From contig OY969783.1 of NCBI GenBank assembly GCA_963702995.1, positions 6,386,001 through 6,450,000 on the forward strand: a stretch of DNA of 64,000 nucleotides. Reading direction: 5' to 3'. Positions 9,367-19,900 of this stretch are shown piece after piece. The DNA comes from MFD04580-c1 sp963702995 (GTDB taxonomy: Bacteria; Planctomycetota; Phycisphaerae; Tepidisphaerales; Tepidisphaeraceae). Each line of letters opens with the position of its first letter. The stretch's first letter is position 1. A model generated the notes under the pieces. The model saw only the letters and a list, made by a program, of their open reading frames with translations, had not been told where the DNA came from and did not search any database. The translations under genes were made by a program, and so were the position numbers.

Positions 9367-10432
9367 TTACCTTCCACGCTCCTCGAACGGCCGCGACTCC
9401 TGCGGCGACACGCGCAGCTCCAGTCGCTCCGTACGCCGAATGACGATCAACGGCACCGGCACGCCGACGCGCTCGTCCGTTAGAAGGCGCTGCAAATCGT
9501 CGATGCTGGTCACCTGCTTCCCATCGAGCTCGACGATCACGTCCCCCTCGGCGACGCCGGCGTTGGACGCCGGGCTGCCCGGCTCGAGGCTGACCACCAT
9601 CACCCCCGACTCAGACTTCGAGCTTGAAGAACCGCACGACGCGCCGGTGCAGCGGCACGTTCTGCCCTCCGACGCCGATGTAGCTCCGCCGGACGCGGCC
9701 GTCACGGATCAGCCGGCTCGCGATGAACTGGGCCGTCTGACCGGGGATCGCAAAACAGATCCCCTGCGCCGCCGGGATGATCGCCGTATTGACGCCGATC
9801 ACTTCACCCCGCGAGTTGACCAGCGGCCCGCCGCTGTTGCCGGGGTTCAACGCCGCGTCGGTCTGGATGATGTTGTCGATCAGCCGACCCGTCTTCGATC
9901 GGAACGACCGGGCAAGATTGCTCACCACCCCGGCCGTCACGGTGTACTGAAAGCCATACGGGTTCCCGATCGCGACGACGAGCTGGCCGACCTGAATCTT
10001 CGAGGAATCCCCGAATATTACGCTCATCAGGTCCGGCGCGGCGATGTCGATCACCGCCAGATCGGTCTCCGGGTCGTCCCCGACAAGCTTCGCGGGATAA
10101 CTGCGGCCGTCGGAGAGCGTCACGCCGATCATCTCGGCGTCATGCACCACGTGGCTGTTGGTCAGAATGAGCCCATCGGGCGTGAAGATGAAGCCCGACC
10201 CGCTCCCGCCGCCGCTCCCCTGGCGACGCGGGTCGCCCCCGGCCCCGGGGCGTGGCCGCTGCCTGACCTCAATGTTCACCACCGCCGGGCTCGCCTTCCG
10301 GGCCGCATTCACAACAGCGGAGGAGTACGCGTCGAGCAGTGGCGCATCGTCCGGGGGCGCCGGAGCGGCATCCACGACCGCGGTGCCGGCCCCGTCACGG
10401 TCTTCGCTGACGAACTGAAGGATCCTGTTCAT
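9367..10432 (-). CDS. HtrA/DegP-like S1C serine protease with one PDZ domain (frameshifted)
   Basis: Trypsin-like protease of the S1C family. Start ATG 10432 follows AGGAAAGG, giving MNRILQFVSEDRDG. The catalytic triad is visible: His in TNSHVVHDAE, Asp in DPETDLAVID, Ser in NPGNSGGPLV. A single PDZ domain follows (VVSLEPGSPASNAGVAEGDV ... ELDGKQVTSIDDLQ). The frame breaks near 9617, just before the PDZ: frame one ends RFFKLEV-stop, and SESGVMVVSLEPG continues in the next frame after one extra base. There is no obvious signal peptide, so a cytoplasmic or atypically exported protease is possible. It starts about 160 bases from the divergent HxlR gene and shares that promoter region. Confidence 0.88.
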
Positions 10433-10549
10433 TGTCGCCTTTCCTGGACGCGGCCGCCGAAGTGGCCCGAGCCGATGAGCCCAAGTCCCCAGGCGCGCCG
10501 CGATCTCATATTCCAACCTGGATCGTAGGCGGTATACTGCCACAGGTGA

Positions 10550-10574
10550 AGTACCTACATGTGAGTAGGGTACT
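10550..10574. promoter_or_regulatory. palindromic operator candidate in the htrA / hxlR divergent promoter region
   Basis: AGTACCTAC-ATGTGA-GTAGGGTACT is an imperfect palindrome (one extra base in the right arm) ending 15 bases before the HxlR-type gene. DUF24/HxlR regulators commonly bind dyads with TAC/GTA arms, so autoregulation is the simplest reading. A TATACT hexamer at 10533-10538 could be the -10 box of the plus-strand promoter, which would place the operator over the start of transcription. Confidence 0.5.
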
Positions 10575-10589
10575 ACCTATCTGGATACC

Positions 10590-10988
10590 ATGAGGCGACG
10601 TATGCCCTTGCCCCAAAAGGCGTCGAAACGGCCCGGGCGATCCAAGTCGAACTTGGCGATGGTGGCGACGGCGCCTCTCCCGGCCGCCGCGCCCTATCGG
10701 TGCCCCGCGGAGGCGACGCTCAAGGTGATTGGCGGCCGATGGAAAGTGCCGATCCTGTGGCACCTGTTCGTCCGGACGATGCGTTTCTCGGAGCTTCACC
10801 GGAGCCTCGCCGGCGTCACTCGAAAAATGCTCGCCCAGCAGCTTCGCGAGCTGGAACGGGAAGGCGTCGTCACGCGCCGCGTCTACCCGCAGGTGCCGCC
10901 GAAAGTGGAATACTCCCTGACGGATCGCGGGCAGACATTGAAACCCGTGGTGGACGCGATGTGCAAATGGGGAAAGCAGCCGAAGTGA
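10590..10988 (+). CDS. HxlR (DUF24) family winged-helix transcriptional regulator
   Basis: Protein of 132 residues, with a second possible start at ATG 10602. The core is a typical HxlR domain: CPAEATLKVIGGRWKVPILW (Cys plus first helix), RFSELHRSLAGVTRKMLAQQ (recognition helix), LRELEREGVVTRRVYPQVPP and KVEYSLTDRG (wing), then a C-terminal dimerisation helix. The N-terminal Cys at the start of the domain occupies the position used as a redox sensor in some members (YodB/HypR type), but sensing here is inference. It is divergent from the HtrA-like gene and behind a palindrome that may be its own operator. The only downstream gene is convergent, so targets are likely itself and/or the protease operon. 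Confidence 0.92.
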   Translation: MRRRMPLPQKASKRPGRSKSNLAMVATAPLPAAAPYRCPAEATLKVIGGRWKVPILWHLFVRTMRFSELHRSLAGVTRKMLAQQLRELEREGVVTRRVYPQVPPKVEYSLTDRGQTLKPVVDAMCKWGKQPK

Positions 10989-11046
10989 CGGCTTGGTCGA
11001 TTCAGCCCCGACCCCCGCCGGCGGCTCGCCGATCCGCCGGAATCGT

Positions 11047-13296
11047 TCACTCGGGCGGCGGCTTGATCTTCTCACCCGACAGCAGGTACTGCCAGACCGC
11101 CTCAAACTGCTTGCGCGCGTCGCCGTCGTAGACCTCGGTGATGGCCGTCTTTCCGTCATCGCGTTCGAACGCGGGCATCTTGCTGTTCGGGTCGAGCTTC
11201 AGTGGGTTATGCACCCAGCGGTGGTAGTAATCCTTCCGCAGCCGCTCGGCGACCCGCGAAAAGTTCAGGGCGGGCGCTTCGAATGGAGCAAGCGGCGGGT
11301 TGCCCGCGACGGCATGGCACTGGATACATGCGAAAGCGAGGTTCGGCGTCTTCCCGGTCAGCTTCTGACCGATGGCGGCCGCCTCGGGCTCCGGGGCCGG
11401 GTAATCAACGCTCGTCGGAGCGCACCCGTGCGACTCGGCGAGGCCGGTGGCGATCGACTGGCCCCGAGCGCCAAAGCCGGGCATCCGGGCGTAAAGGTAG
11501 AAGCGGGGTTTGTAGCCGATCTCCCCCGCGATGAACTTGCCCATCCACTCCGGCCGCAGCTTTTCACCCGCCCAGGTGATCAGCGGGGCGCGCTGATCGG
11601 GGCTGAACGATTCGGCGTTCGCCGGCGGGGGGGTCGGGTAGCGCGCGTGGAGGTCCTTCAGCTCATTGTCGTAGTTCGTCGCCAGGAGTGATTCGCGGCC
11701 GTCTCGGGCGTGGCAGGCGACGCACCTCAGCGCCGTGATCTGCCGCTCCGCCAACTCCGGCGCAGGCGCGCCCGATCGATCCCGCTCCGCCGGAAACGAA
11801 CGCTTGCAGGGCCGCCCGCTGCTCCGGCGACAACTGGAAATCGGGCGCCTTGCCGCGGCCGGCATCGTCCGCGGCAAGGCAGCCGCGGCCGGCCCCACTA
11901 ACCAATCGCTCGAACGACGCGGACGGGTGCGAGGGAGTCTGCTCCCCCAGCGCGTGACACTGCACGCAGCCGGCATTCAAGACGAGGCTCTTTCCTCGCG
12001 CGACATCACCGGCCGGTGGCGGCGAGCCAAGGGGCTGCGCCGGCGCTGTGGCGAGAAGGAAGGCCGTGAGGTCGGCCGCCTCGGCGTCGGAGAGCCTGAA
12101 GTTCGGCATGGGCGACGATGGGTAGTGCGTGTCCGGCTTCAGAAGGTATTGCTTCAATGCCGCGGGTTTGAACTTGGCCCGAACATACTTGAGCGGGACG
12201 CGTGGAGGGAGGTCGGCCGGCTCGTCCGTCGCGGCCGGCGGGGAGGCCGGCTCCGCGGCCGGATCTGCCGCGGCGGCCGGCAGGGCGGCGCCCGCCACGG
12301 GCGGGGCTGCCTGCTCATGGCAGGCGATGCAGTTCAGGTTCGCAAAGACGCGGCCGCCGGACTCAGCGTCGCCCGCGGCAGCGGAAGAAGGCGGCGGCGT
12401 GGGCGGTGCGTCCAACGAAGCTAAGTAAGCGGCGACGTCCGCGGCGCGGGGGTCGATCGCGCCGGGGGTGGCACCCGACGTAGAAAAGAGCCGCGGCATG
12501 TGCGAATCCGGCCTCATCGACTTTGCGTCATTCACCCAGGCGGCCAGCCACCCGTAATTTAATCGCGACCCGATACCGGCGAGGGACGGAGCGTCTGTTG
12601 ATGATTCGGCCGCGGTCGAGGCGCCGGGAGCGGTCAAGGGCCGGGCGCGGTGGGCGGAGTGGCGAGGTGGCACTTGGAGCAGCGGAGGTCGGCGAAAAGG
12701 GAGCGGCCGTCGCGTAACAAAAGGCTCTGCGCCAATCCCGGCAGTGAGACGTCATGCCCGAAGACCGTAGGCGGAACGGGGTCGGGGTAGTTCTCGCCCT
12801 TGACCGTCCAGAAGAGGCGGACGGCCGCGTCCCCGGAGGCGGGGCTCTCGTAGCGTGCGACGAAGTGATTCTTGTTCTTATTGAGCCGGACCGACTCAGC
12901 GGAAGCCTTGGAAAAGTCGTCGCCCGAGGCCTCCAGCGCGGGCTTGCCGTTCACGCTGACGGTGAGCTTCCCACGCCCTTCGGCCGAGAAGGTGTAATAG
13001 TCCCGCACGCGGAGCGTCAGGTCCCCCTCCCAGATCGCGACAAACGTCCCTGGCGGTGTCAGCGCGCTGGGGGCGTCCCCTGCCGGAACGAACAGTGAGA
13101 CGAGCCGTGCGACCCGCATGTCCGATCGCGTCGCAGGAGCCTCTGCGGCCGGGGCGATCGTCAACGCAAGCCCCGGCATCTCCTTGACGGCCTCCGCCGC
13201 CCCGGATTCCGCCGCCGACCCGATCCCCAATATCCAGAAGCCCGCGCCCGCGCTGACCAAGGCAACGACAACCCACCGAGCCATCGCGCCACCCAT
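11047..13296 (-). CDS. PA14-like domain / multiheme c-type cytochrome (two frameshifts)
   Basis: Start near ATG 13296 (MGGAMARWVVVALVSAGAGF, signal peptide). Residues about 30-190 resemble a PA14 or planctomycete cytochrome-associated beta-sandwich (GTFVAIWEGDLTLRVRDYYT, GKLTVSVNGKPALEASG, FVARYESP). Five haem-binding CxxCH sites follow: CSKCH, CIACH, CVQCH, CVACH, CIQCH, several with distal Met segments (SPMPNFRL, SKMPAF). The gene is read in three frames: breaks lie near 12645 (after CSKCHLATPPTAPG) and near 11802 (inside ALQAFVS/AERDRSGAP). Each is explained by a single base, and coding signal continues without gap. Probably an exported electron carrier or a haem-bearing subunit of a larger complex. 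No catalytic partner is adjacent. Confidence 0.8.
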
Positions 13297-13446
13297 ACTC
13301 CGCTCAACCGGATGAGCCGCACTCCGACCCGACCTGCAACCATCGCTTCCTGCCATGAACCGCTTCTCTCAAGCAAAAGCCAACTCACCCAACGCCGAAC
13401 CACGTCACCCGCCGAATTATAAACAACGCCACCCGCCCGACAAACC

Positions 13447-13562
13447 AAAAAGGGGTCTGGAGGTATCTTCCGCACGCAAAACACCTCCAGACCCTTTTTA
13501 GCTGGATGTGAAAAGGGGTCTGGAGGTGTTGTTTTGCGGAGAAATACCTTCTGACCCCTTTT
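13447..13562. repeat. paired inverted hairpins, REPIN-like
   Basis: Two hairpins, each with arms AAAAGGGGTCTGGAGGT / ACCTCCAGACCC(C)TTTT (13447-13499 and 13511-13562), separated by 11 bases. The second unit is the approximate reverse complement of the first including its loop (ATCTTCCGC..CAAAAC against GTTTTGCGGAGAAAT), so the whole 116 bp can fold on itself. This is the organisation of REP doublets mobilised by Y1/RAYT transposases. The right edge supplies the stop codon region of the LEPR/delta-60 gene starting at 16354. It may also serve as that gene's terminator. Confidence 0.75.
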
Positions 13563-16354
13563 AGGTCTGGAAGTGGGGGTCGGTGAGGGGGTTGGTTTTG
13601 GCGGGGAGGCGGGGCTTGCCGAAGGCGCCGGCGATGAAGCGGGTGGCAAGGTCTACGCCGCCGCGGATGGTGATGGGGCCGATCGTGCTTGTCGCTCCGC
13701 CGATGACCTGGTCGTTGCCGTTGAGGTAGGTGCCGTCGATCGGGTTCAGGGCGGCGGCGATGAGCGAGGTGGTGACTTTCCCGCCGACCTTCAACGCGGC
13801 GATTGATGCGGGGGCGATGGTGTCCGCGGCCGCTCCGAGCCCGCCGAGTTGGGCGTCGGCGCCGAGGTTCGTTCCGGCGAGCACCTTGGCGCCGGTCATG
13901 TCAGCTAAGACCGTCAGCGACGCGATTGAACCGGCGGCCGCCAGGGTGCCGGTGAGCGTGGTGAACGATAGCTTCCCGGCATCGCCCGCAATATAGAACG
14001 TGCCGGCCAGATCAACGCCGACCGCTTTGACTCCGCCGAGGGCTCCGCCGACGCTCACGTCGCCCAGCGTCAACGAGCCGCTTCCGCCCTTCGCCTTGAT
14101 GGACAAGGCCGAACCGATCGTCGTCCCGGTAATCGACAGGTTAACGCGGCCGCCTTGGTAGAACGCTTCTCCGGAACCCATGCCCTTCAGGGCGAGGGTG
14201 AACGCGCGTCCCATCCGAGGTGACGAACGCAAGCTTGGCTCCGTGGCCGGCGACGCGGCCGAAAGTCCCCAAGCTCCCGGCCCCTGGAGCGATCAGGCGC
14301 CGGACGCTGGAACTGGAAGGCGTGGCCGATTCATCGCTCGCCCCGACGATCAATCGACCATCCGCCTGGAGGCCGCCGTACGCGCGGAGGAACAGGTCGC
14401 CGAGATGCACCGCGCGACCGGGCGAGACGATCGACGCATCGATCGTCAGCTTGCCGCCGGCCCCAAAGCTCGTGTCGATCGTCCCGTCCGGGGACAGGGC
14501 GACGGTCGAGATCTTGCCGACGCTGTTCGAGCTGGTCGTTCCGATGACGAAGATCTGCCCCGTTGCCTGGATGGCGACGGTGTCCGCGTCGTCGTCACCG
14601 CCGAAATCGACAGTGACGAAACCGCCATTGGCACCGAATGTCGTGTCGAGCGCGCCGTTTTGTGTCAGACGGACAATGCCGAAGTCGCCCCCGACGGTAC
14701 GGTTGGCGATCACAATCTTCCCATCGCGCTGCAGGCCGATGCCCTCGGTCCGATCGCGGACGCCCAGGTCGGTCCGGGTCGATAGCGGGGCGAGGATGGC
14801 GACGCCGCCGGTTCCGAAGGTTGGGTCGGACGAGCCGTTGACATTCAGGCGGATCGCCGCCACGTTCCCGCCGGTCGCGGCGGCCGCGATGATCTTGCCA
14901 TCCGGTGCGATGACAACCCCGCCGACCACTCCGTTGGGCACGCCCGCGTTGAATGTACGGATGCCGCCAGACCCGAAGGAAGTGTCCAGCACGCCGTTGG
15001 GGAGGTAACGGACGAAGGCAAACTGACCATCGGACGCGCCGGCGGCGACGAGCGTGCCGTCAGGCGCGATTGCCACCCCGTATGCGGCGTCGTCGCCCCC
15101 GAGGTCGGTGACGACCTGGCCACCCTTGCCAAAACGCGGGTCGGGGCGGCCATCGGCGCGGTATCGGTTCAAGACGAAGTTGCCATGGTCCACGCCAGCC
15201 GTGATCACGCGGCCGCTGCCATCGGTCGCAATCGCGTAGTTCGCATAGCCGACGTCGCTGATGATCTGCCCGCCGGTGCCGAAGAACGTATCGAGGCTCC
15301 CGTCGGGGTTTAGATGCTGAATAACCGCCTGGCTGGTGCCGGCCGCCAAATCCCCCTGGTGACCGGTGACGAACAGGCCGCCGCGCGCGTCGGCGACCAC
15401 CGCTTCGGCGACAAAGCCCGTGCTCACCGGCTGCCCGCCGTTGAATGCGCTGTCCGGCACGCCGGTGGGCGTAGGCGTTGGGGCCGGAGTCGGCGTTGGG
15501 GCCGGCGTGGGTGTCGGCACGGGAGTCGGCGTCGGAGCTGGGGTTGGTGTCGGTACGGGGATGGGTGTCGGCGTGGGGGCTGGCGTCGGGGTTGGCGCCG
15601 GCGTGGGAGTCGGGGTTGGCGCCGGCGTGGGAGTCGGGGTTGGCGCCGGGGTCGGCACGCCCTGATCGATGGTAAGGCGCGGCAGTTGGCCCGATGAACC
15701 CGCCTGTCGGGAAGCGAAATCGATCACGGAGTTGTTGCCGCCGACCCCTTCGAGCGCCAGCGTTACGGTTGAGCTTCTGGTTGCGATGGCGGCCGCAACG
15801 GCGGCGGTCACGTCCCAGGTGTAGAGGCCCGCGGCGTTGACCAGACGCGTCGCGATCGGCGAAGGCGCGGTTGCGGGGCGGCGGTTCCAAGTCAGGTCGC
15901 CCGCGGGCGCGGCGCTTCCCGCCGATGGCGCCATGTTGACGCCTGACCCTTCGACCCAGGCGGCGCTCGACGCGGAGTAGACGCCGATCGTTGTCCCGGC
16001 AAACGTCCCCTGCATCGCGGGCTGATTCGTATCGGGGCGGCCGAGGACCGCATCGAGCGTCAGGTGGGCGCCCGTAACAGAGAGGCCGCTGGCGAGTGTC
16101 GAGAGATCAAAACGGAGGTATGCCGCATAGGTGTTCGCGGACCCGCCCGCGCCGAGCACGGCGCTGGCGCCGAAATTCGCGTCGGCGTACGCCGGGACCG
16201 ATGGCACCCGAATGACCGACGCATCGGCGGCCGGGATCAAGGTGACGGCACTTAGATATGACCTTGCCTCAAGCGGCTCGGCGCGCGCGTGGGTGACGGC
16301 CAGGCGGCCTCGGGCGGCGGGGCTGCGAACGGTCGGCGTCGATTCCGTAGACAT
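13561..16354 (-). CDS. secreted LEPR-XLL / DNRLRE / delta-60 protein (paralogue 2, frameshifted)
   Basis: Start taken at ATG 16354; GTG 16387 in the same frame is an alternative. The LEPR-type motif is EPLEARSYLSA. A DNRLRE/CBM96-like module follows (DASVIRVPSVPAYADANFG ... AYLRFDLSTL ... TWDVTAAV). Then a Pro-Thr-Ala linker of about 60 residues (15470-15657), delta-60 repeats (units such as HLNPDGSLDTFFGTGGQ), and the shared C-terminal domain. The frame breaks at 14201: RVHPRPEG should read RVTLALKG, as in the paralogues, and one extra base on the coding strand explains it. The C-terminal piece then runs to 13561, ending RLPAKTNPLTDPHFQT. There are no Ig-like modules, unlike paralogues 1, 3 and 4. 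Role unknown; surface adhesin or carbohydrate-related scaffold is a guess. Confidence 0.85.
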
Positions 16355-16387
16355 CGCGTGAGACTCCGATACGGGGCGCCAAACCAC

Positions 16388-16953
16388 CTTCGCCCGCTCC
16401 TCCGATCACCCAGAACAGGGCGGCGCAGGCGTTTCGCCGAGAGCCCACACGCCGCTACCCTAAGGTAGCAGAGTGACCGTCTTCGCCCGGACGCGAAATC
16501 CGAGCCGACCGGTCTCGCGGCCGCGTCGCCCGGACGCAATCTGAAAACCGAGCGACGATCGGCGAGAGGCACAAACCGGAGTGATCTTGCGGTTTGCATC
16601 GCGCACGTCGTGCGCTCGGCCGCACGTGGCGTGCGGCACACCCATCGCGTAAAAAATCGGTCGAACGAGCCCGGTTTCAACAGTTTCGTCCAATAAGGGC
16701 CTTCCAGGCCGCGCCGAGGGGGCCGGCGCCTCAAAGCCCAAGGGCCGATAACCATCCTCGGCCGCCGTCAGCCCGCGAGAATGACGGAGCTTCAGCATCG
16801 TGATGAAAAAGCTGGAGGACAAGCACCCCTGTGCGCACCATGCCGCAACGCAATGGCATCGCGTCGGACGCCAGCGCAAGCGGGGTTGCACGAGTGGTGC
16901 AACCCCGCTTGCGTCGCGCGACGGAAGAGGAGGTCCGCCGGCCGTCGGGCGGT
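16388..16953. other. intergenic region with a strong hairpin
   Basis: About 560 bases between two minus-strand LEPR genes. Apart from the terminator-like hairpin at 16874-16914 I see no gene; the frames here are Arg-rich and lack ribosome-binding sites. The 16388-16500 end should hold the promoter of paralogue 2. Confidence 0.5.
16874..16914 (-). terminator. long perfect hairpin downstream of paralogue 3
   Basis: A 17-bp perfect stem, one arm CGCAAGCGGGGTTGCAC, with a 5-base loop, 40 bases after the stop of the gene ending at 16954. No U-tract follows on the minus strand, so it may be an RNA-stabilising or factor-assisted terminator rather than a classical intrinsic one. Confidence 0.6.
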
Positions 16954-19900
16954 TCAGGTTAGGATGTCGAAATGCGGGTCGGTCGCCGGGCTCACCTTGG
17001 CGGGGATCTTCGCTTTGCTGAATGCGCCCGCGACAAACCGAACCGCGGGGTCCACGCTCCGGCGGACGGAGATCGACGAGATCTTGCTTGCCGTCCCGCC
17101 GATCAGCGCGTCGTTGCCGTCAAGATAGATGCCGTTCACGGGATTGACGCCCGCGGCGACGATCGAATTGCCAGTGATGGAGCCGCCAACCGAGAGCTTC
17201 GCGATCGAGCCGGCGGCGAACGTGTCGGCATTCCCGCCGCTGCCCCCAAGCTTGCCATCAACGCCCAAACTCGCGCCGCTCAGAAGGGTCCCGCCCGATA
17301 CGTCGCCAACGACCGAAATGCTTGCGATCGGACCGCTTGCGGCCAGCGTGCCGGAGATCGTCCCGATCGAAAGCTTGCCGGCCGCGCCGTTCACGTAGAG
17401 CGACCCGGTGAGATCCGCCGTCTTGGCCGACAGCGACGCAAGTGGGCCCGTGACGATCACCGTCCCGAGCGTGACGCGGCCGCTCGCTCCGCCTTTGGTC
17501 TTGATCGAGAGGCTCGCTCCCTTGCCCGTGCCGGTCAACTGCATCGAGACGGCGTTGCCGTCATACGTCGCCGTGCCCGATCCGTGCTTGAGCGTCACGG
17601 TCACTCGTGTTCCATCTTCCTCGACGAACGTCAGCACCTGGTTCTTGCCGTTGATGCCCGCGCCGTCGCCGAATGAGCCGAGGCTGCCCGAGCCGACAAC
17701 ATTCAATCGGCGGACGGAAGAGCTGGTCGGGGTTGGGGATTCGTCACTGACGCCGGCGATGAGGCGGCCGTCGCGCGTCAGGCCGCCAAACGCGCGGTAC
17801 ACATGGCTGGCCACCTGGATCGCGTGGCCGCTGGTGACGGCTGACGCGATGGTGAACGGCCCGCCGCCGTTGAATGTCGGCAGCGCGGCGCCGGTCGGGG
17901 AGTACGCCGCCACCGCAAGCTGAACGCTCCCGCCATTGTCGGTGGTCCCGACGGCATAGATCTCGCCGGTCGCCTGAACACCGACGTAGTCAACATCGTC
18001 ATCTCCGCCGAAATCGGTGGACGCAAGGCCGTTCGTGCCGAACGTCGTGTCCACCGCGCCGTTGAGGTTCAGGCGGACGACGCCGAAGTCGCCGGCGGCC
18101 GTGCGGTTGGCAACCACGAACTTTCCGTCCGGCTGGAGTGCGAGACTTTCAGTCCGATCCATCCCGCCAAGATCGGTGCGAACCGCCAGGCCGGGCACCG
18201 TGGTCTTCCCGGCGGTGCCGAATGTCGTGTCGATCTGGCCGGTCGCCGTGAGACGCAGCGCGACGACACCCGCGGGTGCGCCAGCGCTGTCGCCGCTGGT
18301 GGCGCCGACGGCGATGATTGTTCCGTCGGCCGCCAGGGCGATCGAGCCGATCGTGCCCGTCGCGCCGGTCCCGGGGGAGATGAGGCTGACGCCGCCGGTC
18401 CCGAAGGGGGTGTCGAGGCGGCCGCGGCTTGTGTAGCGGGCGAACGCGTACTGCCCGCCGGAGACGCCGCCGATCACGACCGACCCATCCGGCGCTACCG
18501 CGATCGCGTAGGCGGTGTCATCGGCCCCGCCCAGGTCGGTGACGACCGTGCCGCGGGTGCCAAATTTCTTGTCCAGCTTCCCATTGGAGAGATACCGGCT
18601 CACCAGTACGTCCGCCCCACGCCGGCCCGCGGCGATGATGCGGCCGCTGCTGTCGGTGGCGAGGGCGAAGAACGCGTCGTTGGTCCCAACGTCGCTGATG
18701 ACCTGCCCGCTTTGGCCGAAGAACGTATCGAGGCTCCCGTCGGCATTCAGCCGCTGGAGGACGGATTGCAATGTGTTGGTCGAAGCGTCCCCCTGGTGGC
18801 CCGCGACGAGCACTTTGCCGTCGCCGTCCTGTGCGAAGGCCTCGGTGACAAAACCGCTGCTGACGGGGCTGCCACCGTTGAAGCCGGCATCAATGACCGG
18901 GAGCGCCTGGGCGATGCTCACCCGGAACGTCCCGGTGCCGACCGTCGCCGCGACGCCGTTCACATCAGTCACGGTGCCCGCGACGGTCGTGATGTCGTAG
19001 GTCCCGTTGGCCGCCGGGGACCAGCCGCCGCCTGGAGCGGCGACGGTGTACGTGGCGGTGATCGACGAGGCGTCGGCGGCGGGGGAAAGGCTGACGCTAC
19101 TCACCGTCAGCGCCCCGGCGGGGCCGCTGACCGAAAGGCTCGCCGGCGTGATGCTCGACGCCTTCACGCCGGCGGCGTCCTGATAGGTGACAACGACGCT
19201 CGTCGTCGCGCCGCCGCTGCTGACGATCGGCTGCATCGGAGAGACGGTCGCCGTCGGGCCGACTGCCGGGCCAGCCGGGAGGTTCACCGTAAACTGCCCG
19301 CTGACGGCGGCGGCCGCGTTGTTGGCGGTATCGAAGACCTGGTTGGCCTTGACGGAGACCGTATAGGTTCCATTGTCGGCAGAACTCCAAGCGCCGCCGG
19401 GGACGATCAGCGTGTAGACGGCCGTCCGGGGCGTTCCGTTGCCGGTTGACGGAGAAACTGTCACCGACGAGACGACAAAGGTGCCGGCCGGGCCGGTGAC
19501 GGTCAGGTCGGCCGGGTCGATGCTCGACACGGCGACGGCGACATTGTCGGAATAGGTCACAGTCACCTGCAGCGTCGCCGCGCCGCCGGCCGTGATGGCG
19601 GCGACGGGTGAGATGACGGCCGTCGGGGGTACAGTGTCAACGCCTCCGATGTTGACGGTCAACGTTCCGGCCTGCGCGGCAACGGCGTTGCCCGAGGTGT
19701 CTTTCACCTGGCCAGGGAGGAGCGAGATCGTGTAAGCGCCGTTGTCCGTTGCGTTCCACGAGCCGCCGGGAGCGGCGACGGTATAGGTCGCGACGACGGT
19801 CGCGGCATTGGCGGACGTCGAGAGCGAGACCTTGGTCACGGTGAGCGTCGGTCCGCCGGAGCGGGCCACCGTGACACTGCCGACGGCGATGGTTGACGCC

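Noticed and set aside
15470..15657. Non-coding minisatellite of GGGGTCGGCGT type
   Set aside because: It is in frame inside the LEPR gene and encodes a Pro-Thr-Ala linker, a normal interdomain feature.
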